64,000 bases of DNA from Ruania alkalisoli (lineage in GTDB: Bacteria > Actinomycetota > Actinomycetes > Actinomycetales > Beutenbergiaceae): positions 2,265,581-2,329,580 of the forward strand of contig NZ_CP063169.1 in the NCBI RefSeq assembly GCF_014960965.1, in the 5' to 3' direction. The position numbers were made by a program, and so were the translations under genes. Each line of letters begins with the position of its first letter. Within the stretch, counting starts at the first letter, position 1. The notes beneath the pieces were generated by a model. The model did no database searches and had not been told where the DNA came from. It saw only the letters and a program-made list of their open reading frames with translations. This document shows, one piece after another, positions 8,380 through 17,852 of the stretch.

Positions 8380-10865
8380 GGTCCCACACCCCGGTCTCGA
8401 CGTACCGCCTCCAGCTCGGCACCGACCTGACCTTCGACCACGTCGCGGCCCTGACCGGACCGCTCGCCGAACGGGGTGTCACCGACCTGTACCTCTCCCC
8501 CATCCTCGCCGCCTCACCGGGGTCGACCCATGGATATGACGTGGTCGATCACTCGCGCATCAGTGAGGTACTGGGTGGTCGGGACGGTTTCGCACGCATG
8601 GTGGCTGCCGCACGATCCCGGGACCTGGGCATCGTCGTCGACGTCGTCCCCAACCACATGGCCGTCCCGACTCCCGCCAGCCACAACCGGCAGCTGTGGT
8701 CGCTGCTGGAACTCGGGCCGGCCTCCCCCTACGCCAACTGGTTCGACGTCGACTTCTCCGACGAAGCACAGGTCCTGATGCCGGTGCTCGGACGCCGGGT
8801 CGGTGCAGCCATGGCCGCGGGTGAGATCGCCGTACAGACTCTCGACGAGCCCGAGAACCAGATCACACCCGACCGCCCGGTGCTGTGCTACTACGACCAC
8901 CGGTTCCCGATCCGGGCCGGTACCGAGCACCTTCCGCTCGCGGACCTACTGGAACGCCAGCACTACCGGCTGGCGTACTGGCGAGTAGCCGATGAAGAGC
9001 TGAACTACCGCCGGTTCTTCGATGTCGGATCGCTCGTGGCGGTCAGGGTCGAGCATCCGGACGTGTTCGACGCCACGCACAGCCTGCTGCTCGAGCTCGT
9101 CGAGGCCGGCATGGTGGACGGGCTGCGCATCGACCATCCTGACGGCCTCGCCGACCCGGGCGGCTACTTGCGCCGTCTGGATCGTGCCACGGATGGCCGG
9201 TGGATCGTGGCTGAGAAGATCCTCGAACCGGACGAAGATATCCCCGGCGACTGGCCGGTCGCCGGCACCACCGGCTATGACGCCGCGTGGCGGGTGAACC
9301 AGGTGCTCACCGACCCTGCCGGGGCTCTGCCGCTGGGTGCGGTGCTGAGCGAGCTCACCGGCGATGTGGTCGGCACCCTCGATCGTGTGGTGGAGGCGTC
9401 CAAGCGGGAGATCGCCACCGGCTCCCTGTACGCCGAGGTCCACCGCCTCGCGAGTCTGATCGCCGAGCTGTGCCACGATGACGTGCGTCTGCGCGACCAC
9501 ACAATGCGCGCCATCACCGATGCCGTCACCGAACTGGTCGTCGCCTGCGATCGCTACCGGGCCTACGTCATTCCGGGCCACCCGCTGGCCGCAGCCGACG
9601 CCGCCCTCGTCGAAGGGTGGGCGGCGCAGGCCGCTGAGCATCTGGAACCGGAGCGGCTGGAGACGCTGCAGGTCGTGACCGATCTCGTGCTCGGGCGCGA
9701 GGTGGGCTCCGCGGGCAGGCAGCACGAGTCCCGCCGGAACGAGGTCATCGTGCGCTTTCAACAGGTCTGCGGGGCGGTGATGGCCAAGGGCGTGGAGGAC
9801 ACGGCGTTCTACCGCTGGACGCATCTCACCTCGTTGTGCGAGGTGGGCGGCGCACCCGGGAGGTTCGCCGTCAGTCCCGACGTCCTGCATGCCTGGGCGG
9901 CTCGCACGCAGGCCCACCATCCCAGCACGATGACGGCTGGGAGCACGCATGACGCAAAACGCGGCGAGGACGTGCGCACGCGCATCGGCGTCATCTCCGA
10001 ACTCGGTGAACCGTGGGCTGCGCTGGTGCGCCGGCTGCGCGAGCAGACCGAGGACATCAGACCGCCGGATCTCGACGGCCGTACCGAGAACCTGCTTTGG
10101 CAGACCCTCGCCGGAGTGTGGACCGAGGACGGTCCTATCTCGGCGGATCGACTGGCGTCCTACCTGGTGAAGGCGGCACGGGAGGCCAAGCAGTGGACCA
10201 CCTGGACCGATCAGGACGGCGATGCTGAGCGGGCGCTGACGCAGTTCGTGACCGCACTGCTCACCCATCCGGGTGTAGTCGAGCTGATGACCCAGTGGGA
10301 GGAGCGCACGCGCGAACCCGTGCGGATTGCCACGCTCGCCGCGAAGGCACTGCAGCTGACCCTTCCCGGTGTCGCGGACGTGTATCAAGGCACAGAGACG
10401 ACTTCCGTCAGCCTGGTGGACCCGGACAACCGGCGACCGGTCGACCACGAGTCGATCCGTACGGCCCTGGAGCGGCTCGACGGCGGTGCCTGTCCGCAGG
10501 ACCTGTCGACGGAGAAGCTACGCCTCACGGTCGCGTTGCTGCGGTTGCGCCGGCGCCGGGCCGACGTCTTCGTCGGCGACCGCTCGGGCTATCAGCCACT
10601 GCCGACCTCGACCACCCACGCGCTGGCGTTCGCCCGTGGGCGTGTGGTCGAACCACAGGTGCTCACGGTGGTCACCCGGCTCCCGGTCCTGCTGCGCTCG
10701 GCCGGCGGCTGGGGCGAGCACACGGTGGTGCTTCCCGAGGGTCGATGGCGCTGCGTTCTGACCGGCGGCGAGGTTCACGGCGGTGCCGTCCCGCTCGCCG
10801 GCCTGCTCTCGGCCTCTCCGGTGGCCGTGCTGGAACGATTGCCCGACGGCGGGGGTCCAGCGTGA
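8376..10865 (+). CDS. treY: Malto-oligosyltrehalose synthase
   Basis: Rearranges the reducing-end alpha-1,4 bond of a maltodextrin into an alpha,alpha-1,1 bond, giving maltooligosyl-trehalose. An 829-residue GH13 protein beginning with the family signature TYRLQL; catalytic segments are GLRIDHPDGL, VAEKILEPDE and GSTHDAKRGEDVR. The ATG at 8376 overlaps the glgX stop by four bases (ATGA) and its own TGA overlaps the treZ GTG, so the three genes form one coupled operon. The -10 hexamer ahead of glgX is the only promoter seen. A GH13_26 TreY assignment is secure from length, motifs and neighbours. Confidence 0.95.
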   Translation: MRSHTPVSTYRLQLGTDLTFDHVAALTGPLAERGVTDLYLSPILAASPGSTHGYDVVDHSRISEVLGGRDGFARMVAAARSRDLGIVVDVVPNHMAVPTPASHNRQLWSLLELGPASPYANWFDVDFSDEAQVLMPVLGRRVGAAMAAGEIAVQTLDEPENQITPDRPVLCYYDHRFPIRAGTEHLPLADLLERQHYRLAYWRVADEELNYRRFFDVGSLVAVRVEHPDVFDATHSLLLELVEAGMVDGLRIDHPDGLADPGGYLRRLDRATDGRWIVAEKILEPDEDIPGDWPVAGTTGYDAAWRVNQVLTDPAGALPLGAVLSELTGDVVGTLDRVVEASKREIATGSLYAEVHRLASLIAELCHDDVRLRDHTMRAITDAVTELVVACDRYRAYVIPGHPLAAADAALVEGWAAQAAEHLEPERLETLQVVTDLVLGREVGSAGRQHESRRNEVIVRFQQVCGAVMAKGVEDTAFYRWTHLTSLCEVGGAPGRFAVSPDVLHAWAARTQAHHPSTMTAGSTHDAKRGEDVRTRIGVISELGEPWAALVRRLREQTEDIRPPDLDGRTENLLWQTLAGVWTEDGPISADRLASYLVKAAREAKQWTTWTDQDGDAERALTQFVTALLTHPGVVELMTQWEERTREPVRIATLAAKALQLTLPGVADVYQGTETTSVSLVDPDNRRPVDHESIRTALERLDGGACPQDLSTEKLRLTVALLRLRRRRADVFVGDRSGYQPLPTSTTHALAFARGRVVEPQVLTVVTRLPVLLRSAGGWGEHTVVLPEGRWRCVLTGGEVHGGAVPLAGLLSASPVAVLERLPDGGGPA

Positions 10866-12601
10866 GGGTCTGGGCACCCTATGCGGCGGAGTCGGTTGAG
10901 ATCGAGGTGGACGGTGCCAGGCATTCCCTGACAGCTCAGCGTGAGGGGTGGTGGGCGCTGGGGCATGAGCTGCCCACCGGAACCGACTACGCCTTCGTGG
11001 TCGACGGGTCGGGTCCGTTCCCGGACCCGCGCAGCCCGTGGCAGCCCTCCGGTGTGCACGGCCCGTCCCGGACGTTCGACCCGGCGTCTCACCGATGGCA
11101 GGACGCTGCCTGGACCGGGCGGGACGTACGCGGGGCTCTGCTGTATGAACTGCATGTGGGGACGTTCACGGAGGCGGGAACGTTCGACGCCGCCGGGGAA
11201 CGGCTCGGGTATCTGCGCGATCTCGGCGTGGAGATGATCCAGCTGATGCCGGTGGCAGCGTTCCCGGGGCAGCGCGGCTGGGGTTACGACGGCGTCGCGC
11301 TCTACGCCGTCCACGACACCTACGGTGGACCGGCCGCCCTGCAGCGGTTCGTGGACGCGGCCCACGCTCGCGGTATCGCCGTGAGCCTCGACGTGGTCTA
11401 CAACCACCTCGGCCCGTCCGGGAACTATCTGGCTCGCTACGGACCGTACTTCACCTCGGGACACACCACTCCCTGGGGCGATGCGGTGAACCTCGACGGT
11501 ACGGGTTCATCCGAGGTGCGCCGGTTCATCGTCGACAACGCCCTGCGGTGGCTGCGCGACTTCCACCTCGACGCCCTCCGTCTCGATGCGGTCCATGCGC
11601 TCGTCGACGACTCACCGACGCACCTGCTCGCCGAACTGGCGGACGCGGTCGCGGACCTCTCCTGCGCACTGGGACGCCCGTTGTCGTTGATCGCCGAGTC
11701 TGATCTCAACGATGTCCGGATGGTCACACCCACCCGGGCCGGTGGCCTCGGCATGACGGCGCAGTGGGCTGACGACGTCCATCATGCTGTGCACGCCTAT
11801 CTCACCGGTGAACGCCATGGGTACTACCTCGACTTCGGCTCACCCGACACGCTCGCCAAGGCACTGGAACGAGTGTTCGTGCACGACGGCGGGCATTCCA
11901 CCTTCCGTGGCCGCGACTGGGGGGCTCCGGTGCCCGAGGACGTCGACGGGCACCGTTTCGTCGTCTTCACCAGCAATCACGATCAGGTGGGCAACCGTGG
12001 CCTCGGAGATCGTCCTGCGGCCCGACTGACCGACTCCCAGCTCGCTGCCTCCGCGGCGTTGCTGCTCGGCGCCCCCGCTACTCCGATGCTGTTCATGGGC
12101 GAGGAATGGGCCGCGTCCACGCCCTGGCTGTACATGACCGACCACGGCGAACCGGAGCTGGCGGAGTCGGTACGCGAGGGCCGGGCGCGCGAGTTCGCCG
12201 AGCATGGATGGGATGAGATCTACGGTTCTGGCACTCACGCCCCGGACCCGCAGGATCTTCAGACGGCTGCCGCGAGCGTGCTGCGCTGGCAGGAGCGCGG
12301 CACCGGCCGGCACGCGCGGATCGAGGACTTCACGCGCGCACTGATCGAACTACGGGCCAGGACGCCGGACCTGCGCAGCGGCGACCGGGCACGCACCCGG
12401 GTGACCGCGACCGAGGAGTGGGCGCTAGTGCGGCGCGGTGCCGTGACGGTAGCGGTCAATGTGGGCAGCCGGGTACACCGGATCCCGTTCGCCGGCGCCA
12501 GCCACCTGCGTGTGCTGCTCACATGGGAGCAGGGCGTGCGCATCGAGGGCGACCAGCTCGTGCTTCCGCCGGGAGCGGCCGTGCTTGGTCCCCACGGCTG
12601 A
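10862..12601 (+). CDS. treZ: Malto-oligosyltrehalose trehalohydrolase
   Basis: Cuts free trehalose from the maltooligosyl-trehalose made by TreY, the last step of the TreXYZ route; trehalose serves as compatible solute and reserve in Actinobacteria. 579 residues: N-terminal CBM48-like domain (RVWAPYAA start), then a GH13 barrel with LRLDAVHALVDD, LIAESDLND and FTSNHDQVGNRGLGDR as catalytic segments. The GTG start at 10862 sits inside the treY stop (GTGA). It ends 16 bp from the convergent pabC-like gene with no hairpin between them, so the two transcripts may run into each other. Confidence 0.94.
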   Translation: MRVWAPYAAESVEIEVDGARHSLTAQREGWWALGHELPTGTDYAFVVDGSGPFPDPRSPWQPSGVHGPSRTFDPASHRWQDAAWTGRDVRGALLYELHVGTFTEAGTFDAAGERLGYLRDLGVEMIQLMPVAAFPGQRGWGYDGVALYAVHDTYGGPAALQRFVDAAHARGIAVSLDVVYNHLGPSGNYLARYGPYFTSGHTTPWGDAVNLDGTGSSEVRRFIVDNALRWLRDFHLDALRLDAVHALVDDSPTHLLAELADAVADLSCALGRPLSLIAESDLNDVRMVTPTRAGGLGMTAQWADDVHHAVHAYLTGERHGYYLDFGSPDTLAKALERVFVHDGGHSTFRGRDWGAPVPEDVDGHRFVVFTSNHDQVGNRGLGDRPAARLTDSQLAASAALLLGAPATPMLFMGEEWAASTPWLYMTDHGEPELAESVREGRAREFAEHGWDEIYGSGTHAPDPQDLQTAAASVLRWQERGTGRHARIEDFTRALIELRARTPDLRSGDRARTRVTATEEWALVRRGAVTVAVNVGSRVHRIPFAGASHLRVLLTWEQGVRIEGDQLVLPPGAAVLGPHG

Positions 12602-12617
12602 CCTGGCCTGGCGACTC

Positions 12618-13499
12618 TCAGTCGTGGGTCGTGCGCAACCAGGAGAGCAGGTCGGCCGTCAGCCTCCGGTCCCAGGTCAGCTCACGACCATCGAGTTCAC
12701 GCACGGCCGCGCACAAGCGGACGCTGGAGCACAGCCAGAGATGCTCAGCCGTCGCGAGCTCGGCCGCCTCGACCCGGCGTGCCTGTGTCGCCAGGCCCGC
12801 ATTCTCGGCATAGCGGAAGGCCCGGTCCTGCGTGGTCCCGGGCAGGATGCTCTGGTCGGTACCGGGAGTGACCAGAGTGTTCCCGATGCGTAGCAGCACG
12901 GATGCGGTGGGCCCCTCCAGCACAGCACCGTCGGAACTGATGAAGATGACGTCGTCAGCGCCGTGGCGCCGTGCGTAGCGCAGTGCCGCCATGTTCACGG
13001 CATACGAGGTGTACTTCGCCCCTTGCAGCAGCCAGGGTGCGGTCTCGGCCACGTCCGAGCGGTACCCGCGGTCCAGGGTCAGTACCCGGACACCGTCGGC
13101 TCGTGCCCGCGACATGTCCGGCGCTGGGGCAACCCGCACCCACCCGGTGCAGCGTCTGCTTCCCTCCTCCCCTCGCGAGAGGACCAGCTTCGCGGACAGT
13201 TCCGGGGCCGGATCCGCACGATCAAGGGCGTGCTCGACCGCGGCTCGCCACACGTCCAGACGCGGCCCGGGCAGGTCCAGGATGGCGGCGGAGGCAGCGA
13301 GGCGGTGCAGATGGGACGTCAGCGATTGCACATGACAGTCCATCACCCCGATCGTCTCGAAGACGCCGTCACCACGAGTGGCGCTGAGATCGGTCACCCT
13401 GAGCTGGGGCTGGTTCGGGTCAGCCGCCTCGTAGCCGGATCCGGTCAGGGTCTCAGCACTGGTCGGCGCCGTCACCATCACCAGACTCGTCACGGCCAC
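12618..13499 (-). CDS. pabC: Class IV aminotransferase, aminodeoxychorismate lyase-like
   Basis: PLP-dependent fold-type IV enzyme of 293 residues. The PLP Lys is in GAKYTSYAVN near residue 160, and DDVIFISSDGAVLEGPTAS follows; the usual Asn of the E-G-x-x-x-N motif is Ser here. With pabB in the same window, a role as 4-amino-4-deoxychorismate lyase (making p-aminobenzoate and pyruvate) is the best reading, but D-amino-acid or branched-chain aminotransferase activity cannot be excluded. Start at GTG 13499, just after GGAGG; a second GTG 6 nt further in is equally placed. It is divergent from the HIT-protein gene. Confidence 0.75.
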   Translation of the reverse strand: MAVTSLVMVTAPTSAETLTGSGYEAADPNQPQLRVTDLSATRGDGVFETIGVMDCHVQSLTSHLHRLAASAAILDLPGPRLDVWRAAVEHALDRADPAPELSAKLVLSRGEEGSRRCTGWVRVAPAPDMSRARADGVRVLTLDRGYRSDVAETAPWLLQGAKYTSYAVNMAALRYARRHGADDVIFISSDGAVLEGPTASVLLRIGNTLVTPGTDQSILPGTTQDRAFRYAENAGLATQARRVEAAELATAEHLWLCSSVRLCAAVRELDGRELTWDRRLTADLLSWLRTTHD

Positions 13500-13596
13500 G
13501 ACTCCTCCAGATCTCGTACTCGGGCACCAACCGACCCCCTCAGCCTAGGTCCTGACTGCCCACACCGCTGGGCACGCCACGAGTAGGGTGAAGTTC

Positions 13597-14022
13597 ATGG
13601 CCAGCCTCTTCACCCGCATCCTCGATCGCGAGATCCCGGGCCGGTTCGTCTGGGAGGACGAGTGGTGCGCCGCCTTCCTGACGATCGAGCCACTGCAACC
13701 CGGCCACGTCCTCGTGGTCCCCCGGCGAGAGAGCGACCACTGGGCGGACCTTCCGGCCGCGGAGTGGACGCACGTGATGACAGTCGCCCAGCACATCGCC
13801 CGGGCACAGCGCGAGGTGTTCGTGCACGAACGCATCGGTCTGCTCGTGCAGGGATACGAGATCCCGCACGCCCATGTGCACGTGTGGCCGTCCCAGTCGT
13901 CGGCGGACTTCGATCTGGCCGGCGCCGCACGGGATGTGCCCGCTGCCGAGCTCGATGATGCGGCCGATCGCCTGCGTACTGCGCTCCGTGGTGACGGCCA
14001 CGACACCGCGATACCGGACTGA
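13597..14022 (+). CDS. HIT family nucleotide hydrolase/transferase
   Basis: A small cytoplasmic protein of 141 residues with the histidine-triad motif HAHVHVW near residue 90, preceded by the usual PGHVLVVPRR segment. HIT proteins hydrolyse or transfer nucleoside phosphates (AMP-lysine or Ap4A-like substrates); the exact substrate is unknown. Start: TAGGGT at 13584-13589 ends 7 nt before this ATG, a leaderless layout; the GTG at 13588 overlaps the hexamer and is less likely. It is followed after 25 bp by another gene with its own leaderless-type promoter. Confidence 0.9.
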   Translation: MASLFTRILDREIPGRFVWEDEWCAAFLTIEPLQPGHVLVVPRRESDHWADLPAAEWTHVMTVAQHIARAQREVFVHERIGLLVQGYEIPHAHVHVWPSQSSADFDLAGAARDVPAAELDDAADRLRTALRGDGHDTAIPD

Positions 14023-14047
14023 GCTCGCCATCTCCTATGCTCGGGCC

Positions 14048-14527
14048 ATGGCCCTCATCATCGTCCTCACCGAGGAAGCCCTGCAGGAGTCCGACGTCGC
14101 AGCGATCGGCGAACTTCACGACGCGCCTGGAACCCGCTTCCATGTGCTCGTACCGCAGGACACCGAGCGCAATCTCGTCACCGACTTCATCGATCATCTG
14201 AGCCTCTTTGAGCTGAAGGAGGCCTGGGATGAGCTCACCCACCGCCCGGATCCGCAGCAGGCGCGGGCGGAGGCCGACGACGCTCTCGCCACGTCGTTGC
14301 AGCGATTCGAGGCGGCCGGAACGGACGCGGAGGGTGCGGTCATCGCAGACGACCCGATCCCGGCGCTGCGTCAGGCGGTCAACGGGCTCCGGGCCGACGA
14401 GGTGGTGGTCGTGACGCGACCACATGCGGTCGAGGACACGTTCCACCGCGACTGGGCGTCGCGGGCGCGGGAGTCTCTCGGCCTGCCCGTACTGCACCTG
14501 TACTCGGGTACGAACAGGCTGGGCTGA
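14048..14527 (+). CDS. Conserved actinobacterial protein, Usp-like fold suspected
   Basis: A 159-residue soluble protein that I recognise only as a conserved actinobacterial type. It opens with a beta-strand-like ALIIVLTEEAL and has alternating strands (FHVLVPQD, DEVVVVTRP, LPVLHLYSG) that suggest a nucleotide-binding alpha/beta fold like universal stress proteins, without a clear G-x2-G-x9-G loop. Start: TATGCT at 14036-14041 ends 6 nt before the ATG (leaderless pattern). The product ends 24 bp from the convergent ATP-grasp gene. Function unknown. Confidence 0.7.
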   Translation: MALIIVLTEEALQESDVAAIGELHDAPGTRFHVLVPQDTERNLVTDFIDHLSLFELKEAWDELTHRPDPQQARAEADDALATSLQRFEAAGTDAEGAVIADDPIPALRQAVNGLRADEVVVVTRPHAVEDTFHRDWASRARESLGLPVLHLYSGTNRLG

Positions 14528-14551
14528 CGGGCTGAAGCGGCCGGCTGCCGG

Positions 14552-15793
14552 TCAGAAGCCGGTATCGGTGGGCCGGGGGTAGTACCGGCGGAGCGCTCGA
14601 AGCTGATTCACCTGCGCCAGCACGCGATAGAGCCACCGTCGCGGGCTGCGGTCGGCGGCGTAGCCGAGCGGGTGGACCGCCCGCCGACGACGCAAGACCG
14701 CACGGACGCGGGCGAGCAACTCGGCATCCTGGATGTACCGGGGCAGCACGAACGTGGGGATATAGGCATAGACGCCGTCCTCCTGCGCCTGTTCAGGCGG
14801 CAGCGCCTGGTCGAGCACGAAGTCCGCAACCAGCGCCCGGGCCGTGCTCGCCCCGCCGACGTTCGCATAATAGTGCGACCGCCCCAGGCGCGGATTGATG
14901 TCGAGCAGGCGCGCGACGCCGTCCCGAGGGTCCACCTTGAAGTCCACGCTGGCGAATCCGCGGAAGCCCACCGCGTCCAGCACCCGACGGACCGCATCGA
15001 CAAGGGTCGCGTCGTAGTCGACCATGATGATCGCCGAGTTCCCGATGAAGGTCGGCTGATGCATCGCCAGCAGGACGTGTCCAGAGGCTGCCATCGTCAG
15101 CTCGCCCCGGGAGTCCCGGTAGCAGTTGACCACCCGGTTGGCGGTGTCATCACCAGGAATCAGCTCCTGCACCAGCATCGTTCCGCCATAGCCGGCAGCG
15201 CCGATACGGTCGAGTTCGAGGACGAGCTCATCGGCGTGCTCGAGGACATACACTTTCCGCCGCCCGATGAACGTCAGCTCCTCGAACTCGGCGCCGGCAA
15301 AGGGCTTCATCACCACCGGGAACGTGAGTTCACGCACGCTCGCGCGCCATTGCTCTTCCTGCCGCGGCAGCGGCTTCACCTCGACCGTCCGGGGCGCCGG
15401 GATACCCAGTTCGGCAAGCACGCTGTTCATGGCCCGCTTGTCCGCCAGCTGCTCGATGGTGCCGGCGGCGGCGAACGGGATCACATACTCACGCTCGAGC
15501 TGCTCACGGTGCCGCAACACGAAGGCGAGCTGGTGATCGGAGTTGACCACGAGGATGCGCCTGGCCTGGGGATACCTCTGCGCGACGTCGGACAACGCCG
15601 CGAGCGTCTGTTCGTCTGCGGCGCCAGCGCCGGTGAACACGTTCTCGAGGATCGCCGAGTCGTTGATCGGCCCTCGCGGCTGCTCGCTGATCACCACCGA
15701 TCGCACGCCGTACGCCTCGTGGAAGGATCGTGCCATCGCGTAGATGCCGAGGTCCGTGCCGAGGAGGACGGGGCACAGGGCTGGTACGGGCAC
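14552..15793 (-). CDS. ATP-grasp carboxylate-amine ligase of unknown substrate
   Basis: A 413-residue ATP-grasp enzyme expected to join a carboxylate to an amine through an acyl-phosphate. Visible parts: N-terminal pre-ATP-grasp domain (about 1-110), the segment FPVVMKPFAGAEFEEL with the ATP-binding Lys near residue 150, MLVQELIPGDD, and RLLDINPRLGRSHYY with the Mg-binding Asp/Asn/Arg set near 300. Members of this group include D-aspartate ligases that build peptidoglycan cross-bridges, which would suit an actinobacterium with an A4-type wall, but nothing in the context proves it. GTG start is preceded by GGAGG 8 nt upstream. It stands alone, convergent with the gene at 14048. Confidence 0.75.
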   Translation of the reverse strand: MPVPALCPVLLGTDLGIYAMARSFHEAYGVRSVVISEQPRGPINDSAILENVFTGAGAADEQTLAALSDVAQRYPQARRILVVNSDHQLAFVLRHREQLEREYVIPFAAAGTIEQLADKRAMNSVLAELGIPAPRTVEVKPLPRQEEQWRASVRELTFPVVMKPFAGAEFEELTFIGRRKVYVLEHADELVLELDRIGAAGYGGTMLVQELIPGDDTANRVVNCYRDSRGELTMAASGHVLLAMHQPTFIGNSAIIMVDYDATLVDAVRRVLDAVGFRGFASVDFKVDPRDGVARLLDINPRLGRSHYYANVGGASTARALVADFVLDQALPPEQAQEDGVYAYIPTFVLPRYIQDAELLARVRAVLRRRRAVHPLGYAADRSPRRWLYRVLAQVNQLRALRRYYPRPTDTGF

Positions 15794-15932
15794 GGTGAGG
15801 TCCTCCGGAGCAGTGCGGACTGATAAGGGTGCGAACTGATAGCGGGCCGAGATGGTGAGCCCGCGCGAGTCTACCGACTTCCCCTCGGCGCGCCCTGGAC
15901 GCCCGGAGGCGGTGTACGCCTAGCCTGGACGC

Positions 15933-16511
15933 GTGAACGTGCAGCGGACCCCGGTAGCACCACCGGACTTCGAGGCCGCACTGTTGAGCCTGCGCGGCCA
16001 CCGGATGCGCCCGGAATTCCACCTCGAGGAGGTGCCCGCTCCCACCCGCATCGCCCCCTATGCGCTCGCTCTCACCGGCGAGGTGAATCCTACCCGGGAC
16101 CCGGAGGACATGGTGGGAAACGGCCGGTTCGTTGTGCTCTACGACCCGGAGGGCCAGGAGGCGTGGAACGGCGAGTTCCGGGTGATCGTCATGGCGCGGG
16201 CGAACCTTGAGCAAGAGTTCGCGGCCGATCCGATGCTCGGTGAGGTCGGATGGTCCTGGCTGACCGAGGCGCTGGTCGCCGAGGAGGCCGGCTACCACTC
16301 GCTGTCCGGGACGGTCACGCGAGTACTGTCGGAGACATTCGGTGGTCTCGAACTGCGCGCCGGCGAGGTGGAGATCGAGATCCGCGCCTCGTGGACGCCC
16401 GAAGGTACGGATATGTCGTCCCATCTGCGTGCCTGGGCGCTCCTGACCTGTCAGGCTGCAGGTCTGCCTCCTGTCCCCGACAACGTGAGCGCCCTGAGAC
16501 CCAAACGATGA
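15933..16511 (+). CDS. DUF3000 family protein
   Basis: A 192-residue actinobacteria-specific protein of unknown function; I recognise the family by the PPDFEAALLSLR opening and the Trp-rich WSWLTEAL segment. It is routinely found just upstream of an RNase D gene, as here, where its TGA overlaps that gene's ATG (ATGA), implying coupled expression and perhaps a shared role in RNA processing (inference). Start: TAGCCT at 15921-15926 lies 6 nt before the GTG, so the pair is probably made from a leaderless mRNA. Confidence 0.88.
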   Translation: MNVQRTPVAPPDFEAALLSLRGHRMRPEFHLEEVPAPTRIAPYALALTGEVNPTRDPEDMVGNGRFVVLYDPEGQEAWNGEFRVIVMARANLEQEFAADPMLGEVGWSWLTEALVAEEAGYHSLSGTVTRVLSETFGGLELRAGEVEIEIRASWTPEGTDMSSHLRAWALLTCQAAGLPPVPDNVSALRPKR

Positions 16512-17767
16512 CCACGTCCCCCCCATCCGGAACCTCGGCCGATCCCGAGCACGAGCCCCCTCCCGAGCTCGTCCCCTTGACCGAGCCCGCAGACGGTGTT
16601 CCCGACGTCGTGGAGACGCCGGCGGACCTCGACCGCGTGGTCGATGCGCTGAGGAGGGGCACGGGCCCTGTCGCGGTCGACGCCGAACGTGCCTCGGGCT
16701 ATCGGTACGGACAGAGCGCCTATCTCGTCCAGCTGCGACGTGAAGGTGCCGGCACCGCCCTGCTTGATCCTCGAACGCTGCCGGATCTGGAAGCCGTGGG
16801 GCAGGCGCTCGCCGGCACCGAATGGGTGCTGCACGCTGCGAGCCAGGATCTGCCGTGCCTGGCCGAGGTGAACCTCGTCCCGAGCCGCATCTTCGACACC
16901 GAGCTCGCCGGGCGGTTGCTCGGGCGCGAACGGGTGGGTCTGGGGCCGATGGTCGCCGCCGAGCTCGGACTCGAGCTCGCGAAGGAGCACTCGGCCGCCG
17001 ACTGGTCCACCCGCCCGTTGCCCGAGGCGTGGCTGCGCTACGCCGCGTTGGACGTGGAGGTCCTGGTGGACCTGCGGGACCGGTTGGCCGCAGCCCTGGA
17101 ACGCACCGGCAAGCTGGAGTGGGCGCTGCAGGAGTTCGAAGCCGTGCGGACGGCACCTGCGCCACCACCACGACAGCAACCGTGGCGCCGGACCTCCGGC
17201 TCACATCAGGTGCGAGACGGGCTGGGCCTAGCGATCGTGCGGGAACTGTGGCAGGTCCGTGACGCCGAAGCGCGCCGCATCGACCTCTCCCCCGGCCGAC
17301 TCCTCCCAGATGCAGCGATCGTCGCCGCCGCCACCACGCGGCCGGCGACGGTCGCCGAGCTGGCGGCGTTACGCCCGTTCAAACACAAGGCGGCCGCACG
17401 GCGCACCCGCCTGTGGTTCGAGGCCGTCGCCCGCGCCATGGCATTGCCCACATCGGCCTATCCAGCCCGGCGCGGTCCCGTCTCGGACACGTTGCCACCG
17501 CCACGGGCGTGGAAGGACCGCAACCCCGAGGCGGCGGCGCGGCTGGACGCGGTGAAGCTGGTGGTCCGGGCACGGGCAGCCGAGCTCGATCTCCCGCAGG
17601 AGAACCTGCTCACCCCCGAGTACCAGCGCCGCATCGCGTGGGATCCGCCCTCCGACCTGAGCCTCGTCGGTGTCACCTCTGAACTCGAGCAGCTGGGTGC
17701 CCGGCCATGGCAGATCGAGCAGGTGGGCGTACTCCTCGCCGGCGCGCTGCGTTCCGCACGCGACTGA
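16508..17767 (+). CDS. rnd: Ribonuclease D-like 3'-5' exoribonuclease with HRDC domain
   Basis: A 419-residue DEDD-type exonuclease. The N-terminal half has VAVDAERA (DExD motif), LHAASQDLPCL and the motif III segment YAALDVEVLVDL with the Tyr of the DEDDy class; a HRDC domain follows at about 225-300. RNase D trims 3' ends of tRNA precursors and other stable RNAs in the cytoplasm. Residues 1-35 are a Pro/Glu-rich extension. The start codon overlaps the DUF3000 stop. The order DUF3000-RNase D-(gap)-dxs matches that around Rv2680-Rv2682c in M. tuberculosis (from memory). Confidence 0.9.
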   Translation: MTTSPPSGTSADPEHEPPPELVPLTEPADGVPDVVETPADLDRVVDALRRGTGPVAVDAERASGYRYGQSAYLVQLRREGAGTALLDPRTLPDLEAVGQALAGTEWVLHAASQDLPCLAEVNLVPSRIFDTELAGRLLGRERVGLGPMVAAELGLELAKEHSAADWSTRPLPEAWLRYAALDVEVLVDLRDRLAAALERTGKLEWALQEFEAVRTAPAPPPRQQPWRRTSGSHQVRDGLGLAIVRELWQVRDAEARRIDLSPGRLLPDAAIVAAATTRPATVAELAALRPFKHKAAARRTRLWFEAVARAMALPTSAYPARRGPVSDTLPPPRAWKDRNPEAAARLDAVKLVVRARAAELDLPQENLLTPEYQRRIAWDPPSDLSLVGVTSELEQLGARPWQIEQVGVLLAGALRSARD

Positions 17768-17852
17768 TCCCCCACCGCAGGTCCGGGCAGGTTAGGGTAG
17801 GACCACCAGTACCTAGTACTCCCAGTCCCAGTGACGTGACCTGGAGGTCCCG

